DNA from: Lingula anatina
Taxonomy: Eukaryota; Brachiopoda; Lingulata; Lingulida; Lingulidae
Reading direction: 5' to 3'
Length of the DNA: 64,000 nt
Assembly: GCF_001039355.2 (NCBI RefSeq)
Contig: NW_019775432.1
Coordinates: 62,001 to 126,000, forward strand
In this document: positions 47,650 through 58,612 of the stretch, one piece after another
How positions within the stretch are numbered: the stretch's first letter is position 1
How the letters are laid out: each line of letters starts with the position of its first letter
Made by a program: the position numbers and the translations under genes
The notes under the pieces: generated by a model
What the model was told of the DNA's origin: nothing
What the model saw: only the letters and a program-made list of their open reading frames with translations
Databases searched by the model: none

Positions 47650-48689
47650 CAATGTGTTCACTGTATTCATTGGCTGATGCGAGTCACATGGCTTTCATGT
47701 GAGCATGCGTACATGCCTGCATGCCTCACTTTTGTTTATTTATTTACACTGCGCTAAGAAACCCGTTTTTTTCTGGGAAATATGCGAGTAACAATATCTT
47801 TGAGATGCAATGTATGCAAAGTATTGTTGCAAGTTTGGCCTTAACATACGATAGCATTTTTTAAAAAATTCGATGTGTCTTTTAACTGTTCTCAAGAAGA
47901 GCACGAGACCCCCAGGTCCCTGGGAGAGGTCACCCACCTGGCCGCGATTTTTTCACCCAATCCTTATATTAAATTAAATTTTTACTGTATTATAAATTCG
48001 AAATCGGGAAGGTCAAAAGGTGTGCTCATACTAATTTCATTGGAAAATTTTCTCTAAATATATATATATATTTTTTCCTATTATTATTTTGAGGCGAATT
48101 GAAATCCAAAACGTGTCCCAGAGAGGCCTACCAGGCTATCCTGTGAAAGGAATTACATAAATCAAGTTACTTGCATATGCTTAAATTCTTTAATGTTGGG
48201 GCTATGACTTGAACAATTAGTTACGTCTATACTTGAATATTGAAAAAAAAACCTATCGATGATTTTTTTCTAAATAGTAGGGGCCTACGTGTTTGCATTA
48301 AATCTTTTAGGCTACCAATCCAAGCGAAATAGCCATGCAATGTCAACAGCCTTGAAATGTCCAAAGGTCTACTGGTAAGCAGACGTAATTCAGTTTTTGA
48401 CGGAATTCCTCTGAAACTAATGCTTTTTTTTCAGTGTACCACGAGTTTCAGAATACTGAAGGCGCTTTATTTCTTCCTGGCAAAGTGACTGATACTTCTC
48501 GTCACCGTCTCAGCACTGGATACACAGGCTATTTGTTTTTTCTTAATATACAGGTGAATTTCCACGAGACATCAAACCAAAGGTGACTGGGCAGAGAGCA
48601 GCTAAGATCGTGGGTCCTGTAATGTTTTTGAAACACCTTATAACCTCGTGGTCTTGTAGGCTTTATAAAATGATTTTGTTTTTCTATGG
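47650..48689. other. spacer
   Basis: No confident gene. A short exon-like open stretch follows an acceptor at about 48434 (YHEFQNTEGALFLPGKVTDT), but no partner exon is seen. Confidence 0.3.
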
Positions 48690-48945
48690 TTATCTTAAAG
48701 GGTTAACAACTCTTCGTATGAGATCTATATTTCACAATAAATACACTGTAAACAACGTACAGAAATATAATAAATTCCATTTTACCACCAAAACGGCGGT
48801 TATCGCAATTATTCTGAAATTTCTGCATTAACTTAGAATATCGGAACGGATTTATTTACCTTTGGTAAGTATGGGGAAATTGTTGTTTACCCCTGGAAAA
48901 TACATTTTGCCTATAATGAACAATTGTTATCCCTTTAATTACATT
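48690..48945 (+). repeat. dispersed repeat family, copy 2
   Basis: Shares ATTTCACA, TACACTGTAAACAAC, TTTTACCACCAAAA and GCAATTATTCTGAAATTT with 63060-63190, and its right end with the complement of 28818-28915. Three copies in one window indicate a common genomic repeat. Confidence 0.7.
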
Positions 48946-49758
48946 AACAATGCCTAAAGCAAATTTGGTCTCAAAATAAAATGCTACCTATTGTTGAAAA
49001 AGTTCTTGTCCATTAAACAAACCTTACAAATATAAAATTTCAGCTAGTGACTGATGTTAGCAATCTCTCATATATTATCTATTGCTGAACGATTTTCTAA
49101 ATAAGCCGAATCAAAAATAGCCTTATCTATTGCGGAAATGGGTTCGGCCTGCAAAATGTGTTGTTTTTTTTTTTAATGAAATATATGCCCTGGTTGCTCC
49201 TCAAATAAAAACGCTTCAAATCAGAGATAAAATGCGTTAGGTGAGAATTGGCCGGGGCGCAACAAACACATCTTAATTTTTTTTAGACAGTAAATACATA
49301 GAATCAAAGACGGCCTCTTTATTTCGGAAACCGTAAAGAAACAAATATGTTTGGGCTCTAACAGATCCTTGGATAAAATAACAGCAATGTCAGTTTATAC
49401 CCTTATGGACTCCCGGCCTCCCATACGTGCATACAGCAAATATTTGAAAGAGCAAATGTCATTGAAGGGGTCTCTGCAGGGGCACAGCAATAAAATCTCG
49501 GTTCCACTTCGAGATAAATCTGTTGATGGAGGCGTGGAAATGAATTTAACAACTGCACTTTATAATCTCAGGAAGTAATCTATATAGCAATAGCAGATCA
49601 GCCAAAGTCTTCATTGCACGTTTTTCTCCAACGATCTGTTCTACAGCGAACTGTTGACAACTGACAGGTGTTAGTAACACCTTAGGGTAGTAGGAAGATA
49701 GTGGCCGTAGTTTGATTAAACTGTTAAAATTATATTTCGAAGGCATTTCTAGCCCTTG

Positions 49759-49761
<3 letters not shown>

Positions 49762-49840
<79 letters not shown>
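49762..49840. repeat. (AT)n microsatellite
   Basis: About 39 AT units, uninterrupted. Confidence 0.95.
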
Positions 49841-49846
<6 letters not shown>

Positions 49847-49924
49847 TTTTTGAGTTTGCATGTCCTTTGTTTAGTTATTATTCACGCGAAGTGCATTTTC
49901 CGTTCTTTCTCTTTTGCCCTCCTT

Positions 49925-49962
49925 TGCTCTCTCTCTCTCTCTCTTTTCTCTCTCTCTCTCTA
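49925..49962. repeat. (CT)n microsatellite
   Basis: Two CT runs separated by TTT. Confidence 0.85.
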
Positions 49963-50472
49963 CTAATAATAACGTTACAGGCCACCGCACTTACCTAACC
50001 GCACCGTCACATGCCTGTATCACACCCTGCACTGAACAGTTCTCATTTCACAGTACATATAAGGCTTTCTCTCTATTTCTTTTTGTTCACTTCACTTTCG
50101 TACACGGAACGGGACAGGGAAACCTCGAACGACGCAGTGTATTAGCTCACTTAGTCGGAGGACAAGGTAAATTATTTCGACACTAACGTAAGCTTCTTCG
50201 GCTTTGGGTCTTTACAATGTTTCTGTCTTTCCATTTATAACGACATTAGCACATAAAGTCGGGGGCAAGGCAAACTTTTTTAACGTTACCGTAAACTTCT
50301 CCTGCTTTATGTCATTTCAACGTTTCTGTCTAGCCTTTTTCTATCGTTTTTCTATCTTTGTCTTTCGTGTGTACTTCGTGTATTTTAAGTATAATTTTTA
50401 TGTTATTTTTCTTGTATTTTAATTTGGTTGTCTTTACATTTTACGTTACACTTTGTTACTAAACTCGGAAAC

Positions 50473-50645
50473 AGAAATGGAAGACGTCGAGAGAGTGGAT
50501 GATCTCGGACTGACATACTTTTGTCACTATAGAATGTTAACAGAAAGCTGATGTTGTTTGCCTCACATGTGCAGATAGGAAACCTCGACCTATGGTTTTG
50601 TACTGTAGTAAATGTCACGCCATCAAACACGACCAACAGGTACCC
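50473..50645 (+). pseudogene. degenerate zinc-module fragment (array copy 0)
   Basis: Aligns with bases 60087-60250 of the best zinc-module gene. It keeps CTGATGTTGTTTGCCTCACA and ATGGTTTTGTACTGTAGTAA, which encode the fourth Cys/His module. A two-base deletion early in the module breaks the frame, and a MITE interrupts it at 50646. It lies upstream of copy 1, so it is the relic tail of a third array member. Confidence 0.75.
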
Positions 50646-50891
50646 CAGGCCCGTAGCCGGGGGGGGGGGGGGGTTCGGGGGGTTCGAAAGAACACCCCTT
50701 TTTGCTGGAAAAAGGTCCACTCTGGGTAAAATTTGACCTAGGTACATGGGGATTATATGGTAAAAGGTCCACTTTTTCAGAAAAAGAACCCCCCCTTTGA
50801 AATTGCTGGCTACGGGCCTGCNTATATGGTAAAAGGTCCACTTTTTCAGAAAAAGAACCCCCCCCCTTTGAAATTGCTGGCTACAGGCCTG
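50646..50891. mobile_element. MITE of the CAGGCCCGTAGCC family, with duplicated right end
   Basis: Starts CAGGCCCGTAGCCGG and ends CTGGCTACAGGCCTG. The 5-base duplication TACCC lies at 50641-50645 and 50892-50896. The last 70 bases occur twice, once before and once after the N at 50822, so the extra length may be an assembly effect. Inserted in the zinc-module relic. Confidence 0.85.
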
Positions 50892-51142
50892 TACCCTCTA
50901 CCAGGGGGACTGATAGATTTTTACGGATATTCACAGATATGTCTCTAGCTAGATAGATTGTCATTTTCAACTGAAGTCACACTTAATATTTCTCAGGTAG
51001 CTTCCGCATGGCGAACGTTTTTAGTCAGAACCACATTGGACATGCTTATCTGATGCGGGCTACAAGAATTAATAAAATTAATAGAGGGTCTACATTGGCC
51101 CATAGACTATTGAGCTATCATCTTCCATTAAATATTGTATGC

Positions 51143-51145
<3 letters not shown>

Positions 51146-51174
<29 letters not shown>
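51146..51174. repeat. (GA)n run upstream of zinc-module copy 1
   Basis: Preceded by ATGCAACGAGAGAG and followed by GGGGTCCCCAATACCTGGGT. The same order occurs before copy 2 at about 58050-58090. Confidence 0.7.
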
Positions 51175-51177
<3 letters not shown>

Positions 51178-51294
51178 GCGGGGGTCCCCAATACCTGGGT
51201 CGAAGAGTCTTTGGACCGTTCTTAAAAATAATTTCAAATTTGATGTTAAGTAGGTGTTAAGTAGGTGCATTACACATTAACTTCTTTAATTTCA

Positions 51295-51529
51295 GGATAC
51301 GTGTTCCTTGGGAAACTGCAACTCTGCCACAGAGATATTATGCCTCTACTGCTCATTCAGCCTAAACCCAAAGCTTTGCGACATTTGTTTACAAAATCTG
51401 CACAAGAAATTGGTCCAAATTAATTCCATACCTTTAGAGGCATTCTATGACATCGCTCCGACAACATCGATCAACTTGGAATTGGTAAATGCAAAATTCC
51501 AGTGCCGGTGTGTTGTGCCCTCCTGTTAA
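51295..51529 (+). pseudogene. N-terminal Cys module of zinc-module copy 1
   Basis: Follows an acceptor at 51293-51294 and reads DTCSLGNCNSATEILCLYCS ... CDICLQNLH, a C-x4-C...C-x2-C...C-x2-C...H pattern, up to a stop at 51527-51529. The frame continues past this stop and a second one (51539-51541) directly into the ORF at 51545. Paralogous codons in copy 2 at the same places are GAA and ACA, so the two stops are point changes. Confidence 0.6.
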
Positions 51530-51544
51530 AGATTTGCTTGAATA

Positions 51545-52210
51545 ATGTGCACTGAATGCGTAACACGTTGCATTCTACTGCTGTGCAACACATGTAACAA
51601 GCAAGTGCACATAGGTGACAGGGCTGGTCACCACAGGGTTGACCTCTCTCACCTGATGGGCAATCAGACAGCAGTGTCAGACGAGCTGCATCAAGAAAAA
51701 GACAAAAATATAAAAGATTATTGTGGAATATGCTATTCCAAAGCAGTTAACTTATGTTTGGATTGTGAGCATAAACTGTGCTCAAAATTTTGTGTAGAAC
51801 ACTATACAAAAACACATTCACAATCAACATGCCACCAGAAGGTAAACATTTCAGAAGGAACAATAGAACCCAAAAAATACACCTGCCAGTGTAGGTTAAT
51901 TGACTATTGTAAAGCCAATGCAGCTGCCGTTTGCCAGGATTGTTATCCTTCATTTGCTTTGCTGTATTGTGAAACGTGTGATGATTTAATACACAGCTTG
52001 GTTAAATCATCTACACACAGAACCATCCCACTGCAACAAGGGACATTTGACTCTGACCAAGGTGACGATGATATTATACTTCCTATTGACGAAGACGACC
52101 ACGATGCATCAAGCAGCGAGGAAGCGCAATTAACGAAGCACGCTGTTGACGACACGGACAGAGAAACAGAAGAAGAAGAGGGGGAGCTACGTGGTCACGT
52201 GGTCCGATGA
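51545..52210 (+). CDS. Cys/His-module protein, array copy 1 (shortened)
   Basis: 221 codons from the first ATG after two in-frame stops. Three Cys/His modules resembling paired B-boxes: residues about 2-36 (CTECVTRCILLLCNTC, then H...H), 60-98 (CGICYSKAVNLCLDC ... CVEHYTKTH) and 113-160 (CQCRLIDYCKANAAAVCQDC ... CETCDDLIH). An acidic tail (DEDDHDASSSEEAQ, ETEEEEGE) ends at the stop. It aligns with residues 32 to about 265 of copy 2, but lacks the fourth module and the basic C-terminal domain. Metal binding is inferred from Cys/His spacing. The role is unknown; ubiquitin-ligase adaptor or transposon-encoded DNA-binding protein are both possible. Confidence 0.65.
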   Translation: MCTECVTRCILLLCNTCNKQVHIGDRAGHHRVDLSHLMGNQTAVSDELHQEKDKNIKDYCGICYSKAVNLCLDCEHKLCSKFCVEHYTKTHSQSTCHQKVNISEGTIEPKKYTCQCRLIDYCKANAAAVCQDCYPSFALLYCETCDDLIHSLVKSSTHRTIPLQQGTFDSDQGDDDIILPIDEDDHDASSSEEAQLTKHAVDDTDRETEEEEGELRGHVVR

Positions 52211-52290
52211 CGACAATCGTGCAACCGGCGGAGCTGTCAAACTCAGCTGCAATTTCTACCTCTTGTGCCGTACAGGGGACTTTCCTAGTT

Positions 52291-52326
52291 CGGCGTGTGA
52301 CTGCATAGATATAACCAGGACTGGAG
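52291..52326 (+). repeat. exon-like segment, array family member
   Basis: GGCGTGTGACTGCATAGATA followed by TAACCAGGACTGGAGG. It matches the end of the exon at 55089-55193 and the segment at about 57067-57103, and related downstream text (TATGTTACATATGAGGCTGT) is also shared with 57118-57145. Confidence 0.65.
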
Positions 52327-52406
52327 GGAAATGAAATGGTAAAATATGTTACATATGAGGCTGTATCGGACACTCACTCATGACTGGAGTCAATTATTTT
52401 CATTGT

Positions 52407-52420
52407 CCGCGTGTGTGTGC

Positions 52421-52461
<41 letters not shown>
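52407..52461. repeat. (GT)n(GA)n compound microsatellite
   Basis: Same GT-then-GA order as in the lipocalin introns and at 54626-54700. Confidence 0.85.
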
Positions 52462-52759
52462 CGTAAAAGGTGCACTTAAGATTGAAATCGATTTCACAAA
52501 GCTACAGGTTTACAATATTTGAGATATAACAGCCGTACGTTTTGAGACAGGAACAGTCACAAATTGTGTGAACGCTTTTCTACATGAAGTCCAACCATCA
52601 ACCGATAATCTGTATGTTTGATAATTGCAAACCATATCGTCACAGGCCTGTTCAACAGTAGTTAAAAGAAATAGGGCATTCCCACTTTCATGTACAATGA
52701 TAAGCACGATCGGGTCATATAGTAAAGATTTGAGAGGTTTTCCCTCATGACATGGTAAA

Positions 52760-54490
52760 GCGGCCCAGCGCCCGATCGGACCAAACCATAGAAAGCTATA
52801 AAAGCGCGTGCACGAGGCAGGTAACCGTACAGTATCTGTTTTAAGCACGTGGCGGTAACTTTCACTCAGTCGGGATAGCAATAACATGAATGACAGCCAG
52901 ACAGTGTGTTCCATGGAAAGCCGTATGTATTACTATTAATTCCATGTTAATTATTTTTTATTGGCAAAGAAATATAACGTGATTATACATGTATTAACTA
53001 AGAAAATGTCCTACTTTAAACAACGGTCACATTTCTTGAAATATTACCAAGCTATTGTCGTGTGTAAGTCGATCGTTAATATTAGCGTTCGTTCCTGCGT
53101 GTGATTGGAATGTGCATGCGCGTGCTTGTGTATGTGTAGTTCTGTATCCGTGTATAAGCATGTTTGTATTTATCTGCTTCTACATGTGTTTGTTAACTTA
53201 GGTGTGTGTGTATGCGTGTGTGCACGACTGCGTGTGTGTGTTTGATTGTGAACGGGTATGCTTGAGTGTGAGAGAGGGGGGAGGTGTAAAAGTGTTAACA
53301 TTCAGCAGATCGTTGTCACAAACGTACAGATACACATTTAACTGGAAACAATCTTATGAAGTACTGTTTTAATCGACTATATCATAGAACATTCGCCATG
53401 AATACCGTTAGTGACAGATTAAATGAGTTCCCTAAAAACTCATCCAATTTAAATGGTATTTTAGCTTTCAATGATTTAGTCCGATCGGACTTACGTCTCT
53501 CGTATTGTACAGGTGGAATTCCCAATACGCTTTGATTAGTGATAGATCCATAAGCTATCATAGACTTCAATATAAATATGCACTCTCCCCATACCGATTG
53601 TCCCCTGTCGGGTGTTAACAATGCGACACCCTAGATACACCCCTTTCTCTTTGGAATGCTTCACTCTAGATAAACCCACTTTGTCTTCGGAATGATTCTA
53701 AAGAGAAAAGGTAGTAGCCTGACTCGTGCCTTTAAAGTGTATTTGGGATTCCCCCCGGCTACTATGTACGATCGGACCAAATCACCGAAAGCTTTAAAGG
53801 CATGAGTCAGGCTACCTTACCAGTTTATTGGTGGAAGTGCATGGAGGTAACATATACTATCAGCCGGTGTTGTGACAGCGTTGTTATAACATGACAGACA
53901 GTCAGACAGCGTGTTCCATGGAAAGCCGTATGTACATGTAGTACTATTTATTCTATATTTATTGTTTTTAATCTTGACAAGAGAATCCAAAGTGTTTAGA
54001 TTCACCAAGGAAATGTTCGTTTTTTAAAGAAACGACTACATTAAGTGAAATATTAACAAGTTGTTAGCGATTGTTAGATTGTAATACCGACGCTGACTCC
54101 TTTGTGTGATGTGGTGTGCGTGCACGTGGTTGTGTTTGTAAGCCTTTATCTGTGTATGAATAGGTTTGTATTTATCTTCACCGTTACGTGTTTGTTTACG
54201 CGTGTGTGTGCGTGCGCGCACGGATGTGCGTGTGAGTGTGTGATTGAACGCGTCAAAGATTGATTGAAAATGTTTGCCACATGATTAGAACACAGCAAAA
54301 AATTTTTACCTTTAAGTTTTATGTCCGTCCAAATCACAGAAGGCTATGAAAGCACTCGAGGCTGATATAACTGATACACACATACCTAGTTCCAGTATTA
54401 AGCGCGGCGAGGTTACATACTCTCAACCGGTGTATTAACATGGCAGACAGTCGGACAGCGTGAACCAAGGAGAGTCGTTTGCAGTAGCCT
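52760..54490 (+). repeat. three diverged tandem units with a shared start-codon block
   Basis: Units near 52760-52960, 53775-53965 and 54330-54480 share CGATCGGACCAAA-like text, AAAGCTxTxAAAGC, and a block around ATG at 52886, 53891 and 54440. The blocks translate to MNDSQTVCSMESRM, MTDSQTACSMESRM and MADSRTA-stop. GT follows directly after the CGTAT in the first two. They may be alternative first exons for the gene at 55089, but the phases I can read do not fit. Confidence 0.55.
53709..53817. mobile_element. 109-base MITE-like element
   Basis: GGTAGTAGCCTGACTCGTGC plus CTTTAAAG on the left is mirrored by CTTTAAAGGCATGAGTCAGG plus CTACC on the right. The interior CTACTATGTACGATCGGACC recurs at about 62147-62165. 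Target duplication not clear. Confidence 0.65.
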
Positions 54491-54624
54491 TCTACTACCC
54501 AACTTTCACTGTTGGGTTTTATGTCTGCGGTAATTAATAGATTATATGAGATAAAAGTTCGCTACTTTCAAAATATAAAGAAATCAAGTGTGTGTTGATC
54601 ATAACTGGGAGCGCTCGGAAGAAT

Positions 54625-54625
<1 letters not shown>

Positions 54626-54700
<75 letters not shown>
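54626..54700. repeat. (GT)n(GA)n compound microsatellite
   Basis: GT run to about 54667, then GA run to about 54699. Confidence 0.9.
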
Positions 54701-54708
<8 letters not shown>

Positions 54709-55088
54709 TTGCAAAGGGTAAAAGCCCTATGATTCAAACGACACACGGGATAAACACGCTTCAGTACAGCATAGTGGTGCTGAAGAAAGTAACTGATCAA
54801 TCCGTGGACGGTTGGGAAGTGAATTTCACAATTGCCCTTGTCCAGTGTTTACCCATTTAACTTCCAATAAATACTAGCTCTGATCATGTTGAAGGCGGCC
54901 CTTTTTCACGGTAATATTCAGGGTACAGCCGTAACATTGTGTGTTTGTATGTGTATGTGTAAGATTGAATTTAATTAAATTAAATTAACAAAAAAATATA
55001 AAAGCCCTAAAATACAGAACTAAACAAACAGGAGTACCATATATCATACGGAGTTAGATACTTCACTTTGTGAATATATCTTTTCCAG

Positions 55089-55864
55089 AGAACACCAACC
55101 AGATGGGTCAGACTGACCACCAAGAGACCACCACCAGACGGTCAGGAATCATCGCATACAGAGATGTGGGCACGGATATGACCAGGACTGGAGGTAGATA
55201 TGGGGCGGTGGGCATATACTGATTCTGATGGATGTGGTGATTTTCTTCTGATTACCTGTTTAAATTTATCATTTATCCAGTGTTTAACTATCAAGATAAA
55301 AAACACTAGCTTTCACCCTATCTTCCCGTTTTTGTCGTCTGCAGTCATTCAGCACAAAAATACAAACTTTTTCACACCGTTGTATTATACTTGCAGGTCC
55401 CACAAGACTGAGAAGACTGATAGCTACCATGGCTGTCGACACGCAGACAGATGACTGTAAGTGTTAAATTATTGTCCCTTTTCAATTTATAAGCATACTT
55501 TCTCTATCTCTCTCCCATCTTTATTTTCTTTTTTTCAGTTTCTGTTTCACTTATTGTGTGTCTATTTGTCTGTTTGTGGTGTTGGCTCACGGTTAAAACT
55601 AAAATACTCTCAATCAAATCTAATACAGTTGTAGTATGTCAGCGCTATTCTCCTTAATTCACCGAGTCATGACAGTTTCAGAGAATTCTGGACAGAGGGG
55701 TCAGGTTGACCAACCAATCCACGCAAGACGTTGTAACAGAGGCGGGACGCCCTGTGGTGACCCTGGTCCCATGTGACCCCACTGACCAGTGTGACCCTAG
55801 ACTGGACACGGGTGACAATACCAGAAAGATAAATACAGCACCTGCTGTCTGTAAATTGCCATAG
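55089..55864 (+). CDS. small multi-exon gene of unknown function (5' end uncertain)
   Basis: Candidate exons 55089-55193 (NTNQMGQTDHQETTTRRSG ... TDMTRTGG), 55397-55456 (PTRLRRLIATMAVDTQTDD) and 55682-55864. The first two join in phase 1 with good GT-AG borders. The third has a 60-codon open frame (ILDRGVRLTNQSTQDVVTEA ... CKLP, stop) but not in the phase left by exon 2, where a stop would arise at the junction. AATAAA at 56037-56042 fits a transcript end. The upstream start may be one of the MxDSQTxCSMESR blocks. Text is hydrophilic, Thr-rich and without a known domain. Pieces of the first exon recur at 52291 and 57067, so it belongs to the local array. Confidence 0.4.
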
Positions 55865-57060
55865 CGAACAACACGATTATATAGAAACAGCTTCTAAACA
55901 GTGCTTCAAATTATGACACAAAGTTGATGTTATACATTTTTTCTTAAACATTCTGTACTGTCTAAGGTATTCTGGTTTATAGCTGTTATTGTAAAGTGAT
56001 TCATGAATCATTGTGTCTCACGTACACCGAACCAGCAATAAATTGGCGGTTATACTGCGGACCTCTGCTGCTTGATGTTTTGACAGTGCGTGATTCTTTC
56101 GTCAAATTTCTCTAGGAAAATTTGCTAAGGCTGCGCATTTAGATAAATAGTATTTCAAAGGGACGTCTCCTAGTAATAAAGAATAGCTTAATAATGTCTC
56201 TGTTATATGGATTAGAAAGTAAAGGGAAACCAGCATAGATTATGTTACTTAATTTCTTTTCTTTTAGTAAATAAAGTTTTATATTCTAATTTGTTCTTGT
56301 CATTTTTACCCAAAAGTTGTCAATAACCCATGTGTCTTTTCTAGGCATTTATTTATTTATTTTATTTTAGTTTTATTAATTTATTAATAGTTTTGCATTA
56401 CATTAAAATTTTGGTGGGTGGGTTGGGTCGGTAGCTTGTTTGTCATGTTTAGTAGCTACTGGCAATTGCAAGAAAATTCCACCTTTCTTACGGCGTTTTT
56501 CTTTTTTAATTTTATTAAAATCCATTAAAATCCATCTCATTCGAAAACGACCCACAGATCTTCATTATAGAACGCATAGTGCTTCAGAATTAGGCACATA
56601 ACAGGTTCGGATACAGAGAAATTCTCTGACAGTCTTCCAAATTATCTTGATCTATCCTCCATTTTAAGCCGTCTTGCGACAGAAAAAATAGATACCTGTC
56701 AACGTCAACATGAAAATCTGACCATCTTCTGGAAGACCCAGAAGACGGCCCCAAGCCGCCCCTGACATAGGCCTACATGTAGGCCTACGAAGTCCATACA
56801 ATAGTGCATTACATTGATTCCCCAACTTTTGTTAGACTCAGTGATATTGCATTGATTCACATTTTTTATATTCAGAATGAACTATAATTGTTAACACTGC
56901 CCAAGTCAGATCGTTCATGAGTCTTTTCGACGCCTTAGAAAGTCCGAACGTGTTTCAGTACTCTGCTATATCATATATGTAAAAGGGGATTCCCCAAGTC
57001 CGATCGGACTTAAGTCGCGCATGCTCAGTATGACCGTGAGTTTGGGGATTTTCCAAGTTC
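55865..57060. other. spacer in the array
   Basis: No gene beyond the polyadenylation signal at 56037. A short inverted pair TAGGCCTACATGTAGGCCTA lies at about 56768-56787. Confidence 0.35.
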
Positions 57061-57265
57061 TTTCATCGGCGTGTGACGGCACAGGCATGATTAGGACTGG
57101 AGGAAATAATATGGGAAATTATGTTACGTATGAGGTTGTTTCGGACGCTCCTGGATTAAATGAGGTCTATTCAATAGTGCGTAAGATTTGAAACATATTC
57201 GTTTACATTGTTTACCTAGACTACGTCAATCAGCAGAAACTGTTCAAAACTCGGCCCATTTCAAA

Positions 57266-57676
57266 ATGGCAAATGAGGATAGTTACTGGCCGTTAGACTT
57301 GTCTCCCCCTGAGACAGGCGCTAGCCCTCAAAGTCAGCAAAACATGTCTGAAAGTCGTCAAGCAACTCATCCAGGATTCGGACAGGAAGAAGCCCAACAA
57401 AGAAATAACTATGGCTACAGTCTCTCTCCAGGGAGTATTGCGATCACAGAAAAGGACTCGTTCTTACATTCAGTGCCACGCACACCATGTCATAGTGGCG
57501 CAGTGATGAACATTCAGGGTGCTATGCCAGCTGGATCAGCAAATGGCCAAATGTATGAACCAGCCACCCTTCCATTGTCCGGTAACAGTAGATTTAGACA
57601 CGTGGTGAGCAGGCCACTTTTGCATTCATCCACAGAATTGGGAAAATTTAGCTATAGGCCCCTAATATCACCCTGA
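57266..57676 (+). CDS. disordered Ser/Pro/Gln-rich ORF
   Basis: 136 codons from MANEDSYWPLDLSPPETG in a good ATG context (AAAATGGCA). An upstream in-frame ATG at 57188 is less likely. Composition is rich in S, P, Q, G and N, with no Cys/His modules, membrane segment or coiled coil. The last codons and the stop lie at the edge of a palindromic insertion at 57671: the TGA is provided by the insertion, and without it the frame would close a few codons later. It sits between the repeated exon-like segment (57067) and zinc-module copy 2 in the same orientation, so it could be an upstream exon of that gene. Function unknown. Confidence 0.45.
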   Translation: MANEDSYWPLDLSPPETGASPQSQQNMSESRQATHPGFGQEEAQQRNNYGYSLSPGSIAITEKDSFLHSVPRTPCHSGAVMNIQGAMPAGSANGQMYEPATLPLSGNSRFRHVVSRPLLHSSTELGKFSYRPLISP

Positions 57677-57790
57677 GCTTCAGAGATAACTTGACACTAA
57701 CCGGTTCACTATAGCCTATCTTCATACTTGACACGATGAAGATAGGCCAGTGAAGAGGTTAGTGTCAAGTTATCTCTGAAGCTCAGGGTG
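57671..57790. mobile_element. 120-base hairpin MITE with 9-base target duplication
   Basis: Near-perfect palindrome: CCCTGAGCTTCAGAGATAAC and onward pairs with GTTATCTCTGAAGCTCAGGG on the right, around a loop near 57726-57735. CTAATATCA flanks both sides (57662-57670, 57791-57799). A 9-base duplication is typical of Mutator-like elements. Confidence 0.88.
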
Positions 57791-57882
57791 CTAATATCAA
57801 ATAACCTAAAATAAATCTATTTGGGTTATTGATATGAAAGGTGAACAAGTTAGAGTTTACCAAAAGGGCACCCGGGAAAATG

Positions 57883-57885
<3 letters not shown>

Positions 57886-57928
<43 letters not shown>
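57886..57928. repeat. (GT)n microsatellite
   Basis: About 21 GT units followed by a G run. Confidence 0.95.
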
Positions 57929-58039
57929 TGGGGGGGGGGTCGCACCGCCGTCGTGCCAGCCTGTTGTGAAGAACTGGATCATTTCGGATCCGAACGACGA
58001 GGTTGTCACTGTGTTTTCAGCTATCATAACATCTGTCAT

Positions 58040-58200
58040 TAAATCTTGTATGCAACGAGAGAGAGGGGGGGGGGTCCCAATATCTGAGTCGAAGGGGCTT
58101 TGAGTTGTCTCTTTTAACGAAAAGGATTTCAAGTTCAATTAGGTGTGTAAAGTAGGCCTACATCGAGATATGGGGGGGGGGGAGGGAAGGTGGAATCGCC
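58040..58200 (+). repeat. upstream segment of zinc-module copy 2, duplicated
   Basis: TTGTATGCAACGAGAGAGAG, GGGGTCCCAATATCTGAGTC and GTGTAAAGTAGG match the region before copy 1 (51138-51270). This shows that the duplication unit included the 5' flank. Confidence 0.6.
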
Positions 58201-58495
58201 GTCATGGTCAGCCTGTTGGGTGAAAATGATTCATTTCGTATTTTAAAACACACCGATGACGTTTTTGTCAAGCTTTCTCTGTCATTTTCCCTTCTTTGTG
58301 ACAGGAGTGGGAGAAGGGTCCTCCAATTGAAAATGGTGAAGTTTGGTACGAGATATACATTGAGACAAAACGTTGATGTAATAGAAATGCATTGCCTTTG
58401 GTTGCGTTTATTTGTAGTTAAACTAAAAAGTCGAAAAAGTTTTTCTGGTCTGAGGTCATCAAGGTTTATTGGGGAACACAGCTAGTGGGCGTCTA

Positions 58496-58612
58496 TGTAA
58501 CAGAGAGTCCACCCTTCATTTAATGATATTGGTTAGTGTTAGCCTCACGTTAGTGGGTCAAATAAATGGGAACCGAACTGTCTATCATGGGGGACTCTCT
58601 GTCACATCACAC
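58496..58612. repeat. short inverted repeat pair
   Basis: TGTAACAGAGAGTCCACC on the left and GGGGGACTCTCTGTCACA on the right, 80 bases apart. Possible small MITE. Confidence 0.5.

Noticed and set aside
50403-50747. 114-codon minus-strand frame near 50.5 kb
   Set aside because: Antisense to the zinc-module relic and MITE.
52083-52914. Minus-strand frames of 96 and 134 codons downstream of copy 1
   Set aside because: They overlap array repeats, have no motif, and their text is not conserved between the tandem units.
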